Shown here in pieces: positions 1 through 7,508 of a DNA stretch of 41,120 nt. The stretch lies in assembly GCF_003003995.1 (NCBI RefSeq), contig NZ_PVWF01000041.1:1-41120 (forward strand), written 5' to 3'. The position numbers were made by a program, and so were the translations under genes. Every line of letters begins with the position of its first letter. The stretch's first letter is position 1. The notes below the pieces were generated by a model that was not told where the DNA came from, did no database searches, and saw nothing but the letters and a program-made list of their open reading frames with translations. The stretch comes from Pleurocapsa sp. CCALA 161. Lineage in GTDB: Bacteria; Cyanobacteriota; Cyanobacteriia; Cyanobacteriales; Xenococcaceae.

Positions 1-2
1 AC

Positions 3-203
3 CGTCGCTCTTTGAACCAAGAAGCAGAAGGAATACAGACTTCTCGTACTGTTAATTCGGTTTTGCTCAAGAAACAGAAACAACTATTGGTTCAGACGCA
101 ATTCGCTCACGACTTGGTTGGGAAATCAGTTATTATCGCTTGGATTATCCCAGTAGTAACATTGCTAGGCTGCATGGCTGTATTGCTCTTAAGTAAAAGA
201 TAA
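3..203 (+). CDS. Partial small membrane protein, C-terminal end
   Basis: The reading frame is open from the first bases of the window, so the true start probably lies upstream. A TTG at 12 is the only possible start inside the window. The visible part has a basic, Lys/Gln-rich segment followed by one hydrophobic span near the C-terminus and a short basic tail (LLLSKR), which fits a tail-anchored or single-span inner-membrane protein. I do not recognise the family. Its last 15 bases overlap the convergent end of the helicase gene on the other strand. No function is inferred. Confidence 0.4.
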   Translation, partial: RRSLNQEAEGIQTSRTVNSVLLKKQKQLLVQTQFAHDLVGKSVIIAWIIPVVTLLGCMAVLLLSKR

Positions 204-3200
204 TTTATTTTGTTGATCAACTATTTCTAGTAGCTTTTGAAATAGAGGCTCGCCAGGATTTATTAATCTAAGAGATGGCTTTTGATCGAAAACTTCAGGA
301 TAGAAGGTGACAGCATAAGTTTTATCTTTGTCAGTCAATTCCCAAATACGATCGCCTTTTGATTCAAAGAAGATATTTTGAGCAAGGAAGCTCGGCGAGG
401 TTTCCTCGCCATGAGCAAGTCTTGCTTGAGCTAGTAATATTTGAGAATTAGTAAATAGTGCTTCTATTTGTTCTGAAGTTATAGGACTAGGAACAAGTGG
501 TTTACGGATTTCTTTTAAGTCAGCTTTAACATCCATTGCGACCCTTACGGGTTCGCCAGTCGCTATAACGGAGGGAACCTCCGCAACGCGCTGGCTCACC
601 ATCTCTTCTAAACCAGGATGCAAAGGCGGTGTATCTAGAACCTGCTCAAATTCTGCTAGTAACACCCCTTCTTCTTCAGGATCGGCACTCATGACAGCCT
701 GTTCGATAAATGTAGGCACTTGAGCGAGTATCGGCTGTAAATTACCGACTACACTTTGAAAAGCATCAATGCGATCGCGCAATTTACGATAAACTTTTGC
801 TTCTACCGTACCATCATAGTAAAAGTTATGAATGTTAACTGTTGAATAAGCTTGCCCAATGCGATCAATCCTGCCGATACGTTGTTCTACTCGCATGGGA
901 TTCCAAGGTAAGTCGTAATTAATCAGTACCCCACAAGTTTGAAGGTTCAGTCCTTCACTAGCAGATTCAGTACAGAGCAATATTTTGATAATTCCTGCTT
1001 TAAACTGTTTTTTAATCTCTTCTTTTGGTAATCCTTGCCATTCTCCATCTAGATACAGTTCGCCACCTCTTCCTGAGTAGCAGGCTACTTGAGAACCAAA
1101 TAGCTGCCGTAGGTTATCCCGTAAATAGTCCATTGTGTCAGTGTATTGAGTAAAAACGATCGCACTTTCTCTTTGACTCAGTTCTCGGCGTAGGATTGTC
1201 AGAAAATGGGATAGTTTACTGTCTTCTCCCGTATTCTCAAATTGCCGTAATAAGTTTTCTAGATATTCAATTTCTTTAGGATCTACTGGTTCTGCTAGAT
1301 AGGTTTCTAAACCCGTAATTACTGCATCATCAGCATCATCTAAATCGCTGAGATCGTCTTGGGTTATATTATTAATTCCTTCTAAGCGTCGTTGGAGAGA
1401 TTCACGAATAGCATAAAAAGAACTGGTGAGACGTTTGCGATATAGGGTCATCAAAAACCCTAATGCTTTACGGTTTTCTTTCTGAGCTAGTCTGTAAAAA
1501 TGGCGAACGTAGTCACTCACCGCCTGATAAAGAGGAACTTCTCGATTTGGTTCAAGAGCGATCGCATTATCACTAACTATTCTTCTGGGAATATCTCTGT
1601 CTAAAATGCCCAGCTTATAATATTGCCTCAGAGTATCGCGAGTGTGGCGGAACATCAAATCTTTTAGGGGAGTATTGACCGTTAGATACTGACGCGAAGC
1701 ATTAATAAAAGGAGTATCTTGAGCTAGCTGCTTAGGATTGACAATACTTTTACCTTGTTTCCAAGTATCTCTTAACTTGTAAGCCATCAGGCGATCGCCA
1801 TTAACTAAATGTTCTTCTAAGCGATCGCGACGCGAAGCTAGTCCTTTAGGGCATTCTTCCCCACCACGACGAAAATAATCAGTAGACATGGTTTGCCAAA
1901 AGTCTAAAGTGTGACTATCTGGTTCATCCGAGAGTGAAGAGAAGTAATTACAAAAATTATCGCCATAACTCCAATGTCCTGCTAATCCCACAAGATTCAA
2001 GAGATCGAACACTTCTATCGGATCGATTTGCATTGGCGTAGCAGAAAGGAGTATTAAGGATTTGGTTCTGTTTTTCAATTGCTGCATCAATTGAAGTAAG
2101 CGATTAGGAGTGTCTTTACGTTGTTGTGGACTTTTACGACGAGCATGATGGGCTTCATCAAGGATAACCAAATCCCAAGGTTCGGCAGCTAGTAATTCTT
2201 CCATCCTCTCAGTACGTCGGACTAAATGAGATGAGGCTAAAACTAAATCCTGAGTATTCCAGGGATTTGAAGTAGGGGAAGTGATTCCACCATAACAGTC
2301 TTTAAATTTACCCTGGCTATAACTCCCAAAATGCAGGTTAAATTTTTCTCTTAACTCCTCTTGCCATTGGGGTTGAACGCTAGCAGGAGCAAGAATTAAC
2401 ACTCGTTTCACTTTTTTACTCAAAATTAAATAGCGCAGAATCAACCCTGTTTCAATGGTTTTACCTAAACCAACTTCATCGGCAATCAGAAAACTACAGG
2501 GGAAATTAGCAGCAACTCGACGCAATATTTTCAACTGATGCGCCCAAGGTTGAATGGGAATCGATTTAAGGCAAAAATCTAAACAACCTGGATGTTGATG
2601 AAGATTAGCTAGCAGTGCAAACATCTTACTTGCTTCTATATCTTGTATATCTGTATTTTTCGTCTCTGCATCAGGTGACGGTTGAATATTATCTAATTTT
2701 GAATTTTGAATACATGCGGGCAAGCCCTTTGTGAACTTTGAATTCTCAATTTCCTCTTCTTTTTTCCAACTCGGCTTACTATCTGGCGTATACGTTAAAA
2801 GTTTCTGCTTAACTGCTTCTGGTATCTCAAAAATTTTGACATTGGGCGATAAATCATTCCACAGTTGTTCAAACCTGTAGGCTTCCTCGTTAACTCGTTC
2901 CAAATCGCGATCGCCTTCCCAACCACAATAGACATGAAAAGACTCAACATTATGTGACCAACCGCTTATAGATTCATTGTTTGAGCCACTAAAAGCAAGG
3001 CGATCGCCTTTACTATCGGTAAAGATACCAACTTTCTCATGAAAGATATGGTTTGGATCGAGTAGGCGATCGCTTTCAAGGGGAATACCTTTATCTTTTG
3101 TAGGGACAGCAATTTTAATGTCTAAATACTCATTAGCAATTAACCAGCTAAGTATCTCGAAGTGTTTGAGTTGGACAAAGTTGGCTGGTGCTTGCAAGTC

Positions 3201-3485
3201 AGCTTCTAAACGAAATGCTAAAGCTTCTCTTAGTTCGTAACCCTTTTCAATTGCTGCTATGTCTTGCGGACTAAATTGACAGCCCATAATCAAGCGAATC
3301 TTACCATGATTGTGTAACATCGCTCCCAAACCTCTAGCTACTTTACTAAGAATGGCACTACCAAAGAAACCTGACTTGCGATCGTACTGCACAGCGCATT
3401 CTAAAGCAGGAATATAAAAATCTATGATGGGATTATTTTCGTTGCTGGAATAGCTAATGCGCCAGGAGTGATCTTGTAAGTGCAT
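189..3485 (-). CDS. PLD-nuclease/SNF2 helicase of a predicted phage-defence module
   Basis: A 1098-residue protein with an N-terminal phospholipase-D-like nuclease region (HEK at 149-151 and GSNN at 167-170, the usual HxK...GSxN pattern) joined to a Swi2/Snf2 ATPase. Motif I is ADEVGLGKT near 335-343, motif II is DEAH at 443-446, motif III is LLSATP, and the C-terminal helicase lobe has the QRIGRIDRIGQ motif VI. Proteins of this build occur with DUF499 and DUF1156 proteins, as here, and probably translocate on and cut unmodified DNA. All motifs look intact. Two repeat-derived segments are carried in frame, at about residues 246-266 and 963-982, neither inside a catalytic motif. The ATG at 3485 is the only sensible start. 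The gene ends convergently against the window's first frame. Confidence 0.88.
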   Translation of the reverse strand: MHLQDHSWRISYSSNENNPIIDFYIPALECAVQYDRKSGFFGSAILSKVARGLGAMLHNHGKIRLIMGCQFSPQDIAAIEKGYELREALAFRLEADLQAPANFVQLKHFEILSWLIANEYLDIKIAVPTKDKGIPLESDRLLDPNHIFHEKVGIFTDSKGDRLAFSGSNNESISGWSHNVESFHVYCGWEGDRDLERVNEEAYRFEQLWNDLSPNVKIFEIPEAVKQKLLTYTPDSKPSWKKEEEIENSKFTKGLPACIQNSKLDNIQPSPDAETKNTDIQDIEASKMFALLANLHQHPGCLDFCLKSIPIQPWAHQLKILRRVAANFPCSFLIADEVGLGKTIETGLILRYLILSKKVKRVLILAPASVQPQWQEELREKFNLHFGSYSQGKFKDCYGGITSPTSNPWNTQDLVLASSHLVRRTERMEELLAAEPWDLVILDEAHHARRKSPQQRKDTPNRLLQLMQQLKNRTKSLILLSATPMQIDPIEVFDLLNLVGLAGHWSYGDNFCNYFSSLSDEPDSHTLDFWQTMSTDYFRRGGEECPKGLASRRDRLEEHLVNGDRLMAYKLRDTWKQGKSIVNPKQLAQDTPFINASRQYLTVNTPLKDLMFRHTRDTLRQYYKLGILDRDIPRRIVSDNAIALEPNREVPLYQAVSDYVRHFYRLAQKENRKALGFLMTLYRKRLTSSFYAIRESLQRRLEGINNITQDDLSDLDDADDAVITGLETYLAEPVDPKEIEYLENLLRQFENTGEDSKLSHFLTILRRELSQRESAIVFTQYTDTMDYLRDNLRQLFGSQVACYSGRGGELYLDGEWQGLPKEEIKKQFKAGIIKILLCTESASEGLNLQTCGVLINYDLPWNPMRVEQRIGRIDRIGQAYSTVNIHNFYYDGTVEAKVYRKLRDRIDAFQSVVGNLQPILAQVPTFIEQAVMSADPEEEGVLLAEFEQVLDTPPLHPGLEEMVSQRVAEVPSVIATGEPVRVAMDVKADLKEIRKPLVPSPITSEQIEALFTNSQILLAQARLAHGEETSPSFLAQNIFFESKGDRIWELTDKDKTYAVTFYPEVFDQKPSLRLINPGEPLFQKLLEIVDQQNKLSFT
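538..597. repeat. Palindromic element inserted in frame in the helicase gene
   Basis: The roughly 60 bp contain nested inverted repeats: ACCCttacGGGT, GGAGGgaaCCTCC and an outer CCAG...CTGG. They are translated in the helicase frame as about 20 residues (VSQRVAEVPSVIATGEPVRV) that do not look like helicase sequence. This resembles dispersed cyanobacterial palindromic repeats that I recall from other genomes, but I could not search for copies. Confidence 0.6.
2692..2751. repeat. TTTGAA-type tract with hairpin inside the helicase gene
   Basis: Runs of TTTTGAA/TTTGAA units flank a small hairpin (GGGCaaGCCC). The tract is translated in frame as a Lys/Asn/Ser-rich linker between the PLD nuclease and the SNF2 ATPase. 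The same unit type flanks the four-helix-bundle gene at 10244, so this is probably the same repeat family tolerated in an interdomain linker. Confidence 0.55.
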
Positions 3486-3612
3486 GAATTGAGAGGGATT
3501 AAGGGCTATCTCTCAATTCAAGGCTTTATTTATTCGTCAGTCTGTGAGTTCGATCTCTGGTTTGATGTGTTTAGCTAATAAAAATAGTATCATTAAGTAG
3601 TACTATATTTTT

Positions 3613-3918
3613 ATGAATCGAAAACAGCGCAACACCTATGATGCAATCTTTGCCCAGCCAATCCGTCGCAATATTGTCTGGAATGACGTGGTGTCATTGA
3701 TTAAAGCTGTGGGAGGTAGAGTGACTCAAGGAGATGGTTCGAGAGTTCGCTTCGATCTCAATGATATTTCGTTAAATATTCATTCTCCCCACCCGCAAAA
3801 AGAATTAAAAAAATATCAGGTAAAAGCGGTTCGAGAATTTCTAATTGCGGACGGGCGCGGTCTTGGGGGTCTCCCCCATGAGCGACCCGTTCAAGAAAAT
3901 GCAGGAGTAGACTTATGA
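3613..3918 (+). CDS. hicA: HicA-family mRNA interferase toxin with inserted C-terminal segment
   Basis: A small double-stranded-RNA-binding-fold toxin of the HicA family, which cleaves mRNA until neutralised by HicB. The core carries the family's signature: a basic N-terminus, GGR near 35-37, a GDGSRVRF strand, and a conserved catalytic-type His in the NIHSPHP segment. The last 25 residues are odd. Instead of a short tail after REFL there is about 16 residues (ADGRGLGGLPHERPVQ) encoded by a GC-rich palindrome, after which the frame returns to a plausible native end. Whether the toxin still works is unknown. The stop overlaps the hicB start (ATGA). Confidence 0.82.
   Translation: MNRKQRNTYDAIFAQPIRRNIVWNDVVSLIKAVGGRVTQGDGSRVRFDLNDISLNIHSPHPQKELKKYQVKAVREFLIADGRGLGGLPHERPVQENAGVDL
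3851..3890. repeat. Palindromic element inserted in frame in hicA
   Basis: A 40-bp inverted repeat centred on GGGGGtctCCCCC, with outer arms ACGGG and CCCGT, lies inside the 3' end of hicA without breaking its frame. It adds a Gly/Pro-rich insert. Elements that insert in frame in coding sequences are known elsewhere, for example Rickettsia palindromic elements. The analogy here is mine. Confidence 0.7.
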
Positions 3919-4232
3919 ACTATAAAGGATATGAAGCTGTAGTCGAATTTGATGATGAAGATCGTTTATTTGTAGGACGAGTTATTAATACGCGAGATGT
4001 TATTGTTTTTGATGGCTTGTCAGTCGATGAATTAGAGCAATCTTTTCAGGCTGTGATTGATGAGTATTTAGAAGACTGCGAATCTTTAGGAAAAACTCCA
4101 GATAAGCCGTTTTCTGGTCGATTTAATTTGAGAATATCTTCAGAGTTGCATCGAAAAGCTGCTACCAAAGCCATACAAGAAGGTGTTAGTTTAAATACTC
4201 TGGTAGAACAAGCATTACAAAAAATTCTTTAA
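3915..4232 (+). CDS. hicB: HicB-family antitoxin
   Basis: A 105-residue antitoxin. Residues 1-60 form the degraded RNase-H-like HicB fold (MNYKGYEAVVEFDDEDRLFV, then a LEQSFQAVIDEYLEDC helix), and residues 70-105 form an Arc/MetJ-type ribbon-helix-helix DNA-binding segment (RFNLRISSELHRKA...GVSLNTLVEQAL). It binds and neutralises HicA and by family knowledge represses the operon. The 4-base overlap with hicA implies translational coupling. The order toxin then antitoxin is the usual one for HicAB. Confidence 0.88.
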   Translation: MNYKGYEAVVEFDDEDRLFVGRVINTRDVIVFDGLSVDELEQSFQAVIDEYLEDCESLGKTPDKPFSGRFNLRISSELHRKAATKAIQEGVSLNTLVEQALQKIL

Positions 4233-4253
4233 ATAAAGTGGCAATTTAAAGTC

Positions 4254-4962
4254 ATGACTCAGTTAAAATTTGTAGATTTTATTGAACGAGACAATTTACA
4301 GGAAAAAGACAAGCTGTTTATCTGTTCTAATACTTCTTGGGCTGAATATGAGGCAATTTTACAAGAAAAAGCTAACTCTTCAGCCTATAGAATTTCTTTT
4401 TTAAATGGTGTTCTAAAAATAATGTCACCCAGTCGCAATCATGAAATTATCAAGGATTTTATATATTTATTAATAGTTACTTACTGTGATGCTATTGAAT
4501 TGGATTATTATCCTTTAGGTTCAACGACGCTTAAACAAAAAGATAAGTCCGTAGGTAAAGAACCAGATACTAGCTTTTGTTTTAATAGTTTGAAACAAGT
4601 TCCTGACTTGGCTGTAGAAGTAGTATTTAGTAGCGGTGAGAACCCGCGTCCTAAAGGATACACTCAATGCGATAAGTGCAAGCCGCTCCGCATATCGGCG
4701 TAAGACGCAAGGGAACGCTCACCAAGAGAGTGGCAGCGTTGAAGATTTGGAAAAATATCAAAAACTAGGTGTTAAAGAAGTTTGGTTTTGGATTAGCGAT
4801 CGCTTGGAAATTTATGTACTGATTGATGATAGTTATCAAAGACAAAATAGTAGCTATAACCTGTCTAAGTTAGACGATAAAATTTTAGAGAAATATATTT
4901 GTCAGGTACTAACTGGTAATCCGAGACTACTTAAAAAGGCTTTTTTACAAGAAATTAGTTAG
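4254..4962 (+). pseudogene. Uma2-type endonuclease family gene disrupted by a repeat
   Basis: The two parts of one gene are in different frames. The 5' part has the Uma2 (DUF820, PD-(D/E)XK-like) features common in cyanobacteria: YRISFLNGVLKIMSPSRNHE near 42-61, EPDTSF, and PDLAVEVVFSSG. The 3' part (from about 4730) continues with SVEDLEKYQKLGVKEVWFW and the usual C-terminal tail. Between them lie about 94 bp of repeat, including a stop at 4701-4703. The predicted EVxW active-site strand follows the break, so the upstream product alone should be inactive. It sits just downstream of hicAB and is probably a decayed passenger. Confidence 0.8.
4636..4729. repeat. Palindromic repeat breaking the Uma2 gene; core copy also at 18673
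   Basis: This inserted block separates two halves of the Uma2 gene and shifts the frame by one. Positions 4648-4695 (48 bp) are identical by eye to the reverse complement of 18673-18720. The block includes CCTAAAGG, GATACACTC, TGCGATAAG and AAGCCGCTCCGCATAT. A truncated relative may lie at 25955-25980. Confidence 0.75.
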
Positions 4963-5022
4963 ATTATGGTCTTAAATCTAGTTAAATTGCTTTTGTAAAA
5001 ATAGAGATCATTCTCGATTGTC

Positions 5023-5454
5023 TTAATCTTCATATAAGTCTAATTCCTCACTCAAAGCTGTCAGTTCGTCTAATGATTGACTTCTTTTTGCATCAATATT
5101 TGCTTTGTATTCATACAAGTCTTGAGCCAGAATTCGTCTATGCTTTCCTACTTTGCGATGGGGTATCTCGCTAGATTCTAGTAATTTTATCAAATAGGGT
5201 CTGGAAACATTGAGGAGGTTTGCTGCCTGTTGGGTGCTTAATTCAGCTTGGACTGGAACTAAAGTAACTGCATTACCTTGAGATATTTGAGACAGGATAT
5301 CAATTAAAAGCTCATATGCGACAGCGGGAATTAAGAGCGATTCTTGTTGTCCACTTTCTGACTCAACCGTGATTTTTTGAGTATGGCAATGACTGACAAC
5401 CGTAGCATTTCCTTTGAGAAAAGCTATACAGATATTAGTATCTATTAAAAACAT
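5023..5454 (-). pseudogene. Chimera: VapC PIN-toxin start fused to excisionase-type antitoxin
   Basis: The first 23 residues (MFLIDTNICIAFLKGN...) are the N-terminus of a VapC PIN-domain RNase, including the first catalytic Asp (DTN). The sequence then switches at about base 5385 to an excisionase-family DNA-binding protein of about 115 residues, with a MerR/Xis-like helix-turn-helix (STQQAANLLNVSRPYLIKLL...IPHRKVGKHRR). Such HTH proteins are usually antitoxins followed by their own PIN toxin, but none follows here. The rest of VapC and the partner toxin are both missing, so this looks like a deletion joining two TA modules. The HTH part may still be expressed as a fusion. Confidence 0.7.
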
Positions 5455-5460
5455 AAAAAA

Positions 5461-5712
5461 CTATTCAAAGACACTAAAATCTATATCTCGACCGCGATAA
5501 GCATGACGTTCTCGATCTATTTCGGCAAAAACTTCATCTATTTCTGAATCATCTTGCCAAGCACCAGCAACTTGCTGTAGTCGTTGCCATTGGTCTGCTG
5601 CACTGCTCAAAGAGCGATCGCTAATTTCTACCGTAACTTCTGTACCATCTGGAACAGTAATTGCTTCTGGCAATTGAACTTTATTATCTTTAATAATTCC
5701 TTTGACTTTCAT
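5461..5712 (-). CDS. VapB-type antitoxin (solitary)
   Basis: An 83-residue protein starting MKVKGIIKDNKVQLPEAITV with a DGTEVTVEI strand, typical of the cyanobacterial antitoxins that precede VapC PIN toxins. The acidic C-terminus (DIDFSVFE) would wrap the toxin. I chose ATG 5712. The longer frame upstream of it only translates the heptamer repeat tract. The stop is 6 bases before the truncated vapC start, so this was a vapBC operon, but the toxin has been reduced to its first 23 residues. The antitoxin therefore has no intact local partner. Confidence 0.75.
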   Translation of the reverse strand: MKVKGIIKDNKVQLPEAITVPDGTEVTVEISDRSLSSAADQWQRLQQVAGAWQDDSEIDEVFAEIDRERHAYRGRDIDFSVFE

Positions 5713-5766
5713 AGCGATCGCTTTTTGAGCTTGTCTTCCTATTATAGAGTTGTTCTGTTTTGGAGA

Positions 5767-5840
5767 AAGTATGAAGTATGAGGTTTGAGGGATGAAGTTT
5801 GGATTTACTTCATACTTCTGTTTTCGTACTTCATACCTCA
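5767..5840. repeat. Heptamer tract A, hairpin-forming, 3' of four-helix-bundle gene 1
   Basis: Variants of GAAGTAT, GAAGTTT and GAGGTTT run in one orientation, then after a short spacer in the opposite orientation (ACTTCATACTTC...), giving a long imperfect hairpin. The stop codon of the four-helix-bundle gene lies in its edge. This is the STRR (short tandem repeat) class known from cyanobacteria. The segment ACAGAAGTATGAAG on the minus strand is shared with tract C in the methylase. Confidence 0.85.
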
Positions 5841-6187
5841 ATTAATAGTTTGTTAATTGTTGTCACCAATAGTCTTTGAATTTCATCCGAATCTTTTAGA
5901 ACAGATTCTATGTAATTACTTTTTGTTAATTCTACCTTTAAAGAAATAATTAATTGAGTTTCTAACTCTCTTGCCGAGCCTAAAGCTATACGCAAAAACC
6001 TTATATATTCTTTTTTATTTTGTCTCCCATATCCTTCCGCAATATTACTAGGAATAGACACAGAACTCCGTCTAATTTGACTAGTTATTCCATATATTTC
6101 GCTTTTCGGGAAATAGGCAGTTAATTTATAACAACGTACCGACAAATTAACTGCTTTTTTCCATATAAATTGCTCTTTATAGCTCAT
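5831..6187 (-). CDS. Four-helix-bundle protein (23S rRNA intervening-sequence protein family), copy 1
   Basis: A 118-residue all-helical protein with the family signature: an IWKKAVNLSVRCYKLTAYFP-type first helix, IRRSSVSIPSNIAEGYGR (the conserved S-x-P-x-N-I-A-E-G turn), KEYIRFLRIALGSARELETQL, and a last helix. Its biochemical role is not known. Members are found inside 23S rRNA intervening sequences and scattered as solitary genes. The start ATG is part of a heptamer (GTATGAG) and the stop TGA is part of another, so the gene runs exactly from tract B to tract A. It lies between the methylase end and vapB. Confidence 0.85.
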   Translation of the reverse strand: MSYKEQFIWKKAVNLSVRCYKLTAYFPKSEIYGITSQIRRSSVSIPSNIAEGYGRQNKKEYIRFLRIALGSARELETQLIISLKVELTKSNYIESVLKDSDEIQRLLVTTINKLLIEV

Positions 6188-6236
6188 ACTTCAAACTTCA
6201 AACTTCAAACTTCATACTTCATACTTCAAACCTCAT
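6184..6236. repeat. Heptamer tract B, between methylase 3' end and four-helix-bundle gene 1
   Basis: On the minus strand at least seven near-perfect units follow one another: GTTTGAA, GTATGAA twice, GTTTGAA three times, GTATGAG. The methylase stop (TGA at 6219-6221) and the four-helix-bundle start (6185-6187) are both built from these units. Changes in copy number would alter the spacing between the two genes and the methylase C-terminus. Confidence 0.9.
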
Positions 6237-7508
6237 TTGCTCATAAACCACTTTGGCTTTTATTTCATCCATTGATAACCAGAGTGAAGTTAGGGTTTTA
6301 TGTTCCTCGGCACTTTTAGGAATTACTTTAAAGGCAATTTCTAAGGTTTTCATCAACATATCATTATTATTTAACCCCGTTTTTTGCAAGAAGTTTCTAA
6401 CTAACTGGGGATTTTGTTCTTCTTGGTAAATGGCAATAATGGCGTGCAGGGCATCGACTAGATAAAGGTTAGAAAAGTTATCGGCACAGGTGTTAAAAGC
6501 ACGTTTTTTGTGTCTTTGTTTGGGAGTTAATAGTTTACAAGTACCGCTAGCGGAATCGAGTAATTTGTACTCTTTAGCTAAATCGTTAACGTTAAAACCA
6601 CCAATAGCAAGGGCTAGCTGTCTGGCTTCATCGAAGGGGAATTCACGGGCTTTGAAAGCATCCCAGGCTAATAAATACCATTGAGTAAGGGGATCGAAAC
6701 CTGCGGTGTCGGTTTGTACCAGTTTACGGAAACGATAGTTGGCGATCGCTTTTCTGGCTTCGGCAAAAGCAACTTCGGGGCGCACTGGTTCACCGCTACT
6801 ATCTAGAATAGGATAGGCACGGGAAAAGACATTAAGGGCAGGGCCAAAAGCACTAAGATACAAGTCAATTCCTGTAATCTCATTCTCTTCAAATTCGGGA
6901 GCGCGTTGTTCGACGAGGTTGGCAACTTCAGGGCGCAAGTCATCCCACCAGGCTTGTTCGGCTAAGGGGTCGCGTTTGCGACAGACTAAAAGCACGGTAC
7001 TAGAAACGGAATTTTTCTTAGCTTGATGCAGATTCTGCGGGTTTTCGGTACTGACTGACCAAGATGCAGTAATCTCAAAGCCAGCATCGATTAGGGATTT
7101 AGTGAGGACATCCCACGCCCCAGATTCTTTATGGTTAAACTGTACTGTCATTACGCCGTCATCTCGTAAGACGCGATAATATTCGCTAAATACCAGTTGC
7201 ATCTTGGCTTCATAGTCTTGTTTTGCCAGTTCTTCGGGAGATGCACCCATGTTACGGAAGCGAGAAGGATTCGCAACGGCTTCTCTATCTTTATCGGTAA
7301 GTTCCGACCAAAATAAATCGGGGAAGATATCGCCTAATGTGCGTTTCATCCAGACATAGAAAAAGTCCGAAAGTTCGGCGTATTGAATGGTGGAATAGTA
7401 CGGAGGGTCAGTTACTATTGTATCTACAGAGTTATCTGGGATGTGAAAAAGGCTATCGGCTGATGAAGTTTGAAGTATGAGGTTTGAAGTTTGAAGTTTG
7501 AAGATCAT
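6219..7508 (-). pseudogene. DUF1156 DNA methylase, 3' part (split by frameshift and deletion)
   Basis: This frame carries the catalytic half of a COG1743/DUF1156 adenine-type methylase: PDNSVDTIVTDPPYY (motif IV, DPPY at 34-37), YAELSDFFYVWMKR, a QFNHKESGAWDVL strand and a long helical C-terminal region. An ATG exists at 7508, inside the heptamer tract, but the first dozen residues are repeat-encoded. The motif I half is in another frame upstream, and by family knowledge about 300 residues that normally lie between the halves are absent. It may be translated alone by coupling, but without motif I it should not bind SAM. The stop lies in tract B. Confidence 0.8.

Noticed and set aside
5713-5841. 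Longer vapB with an upstream start
   Set aside because: The added residues translate only the heptamer tract; ATG 5712 gives the normal family N-terminus.
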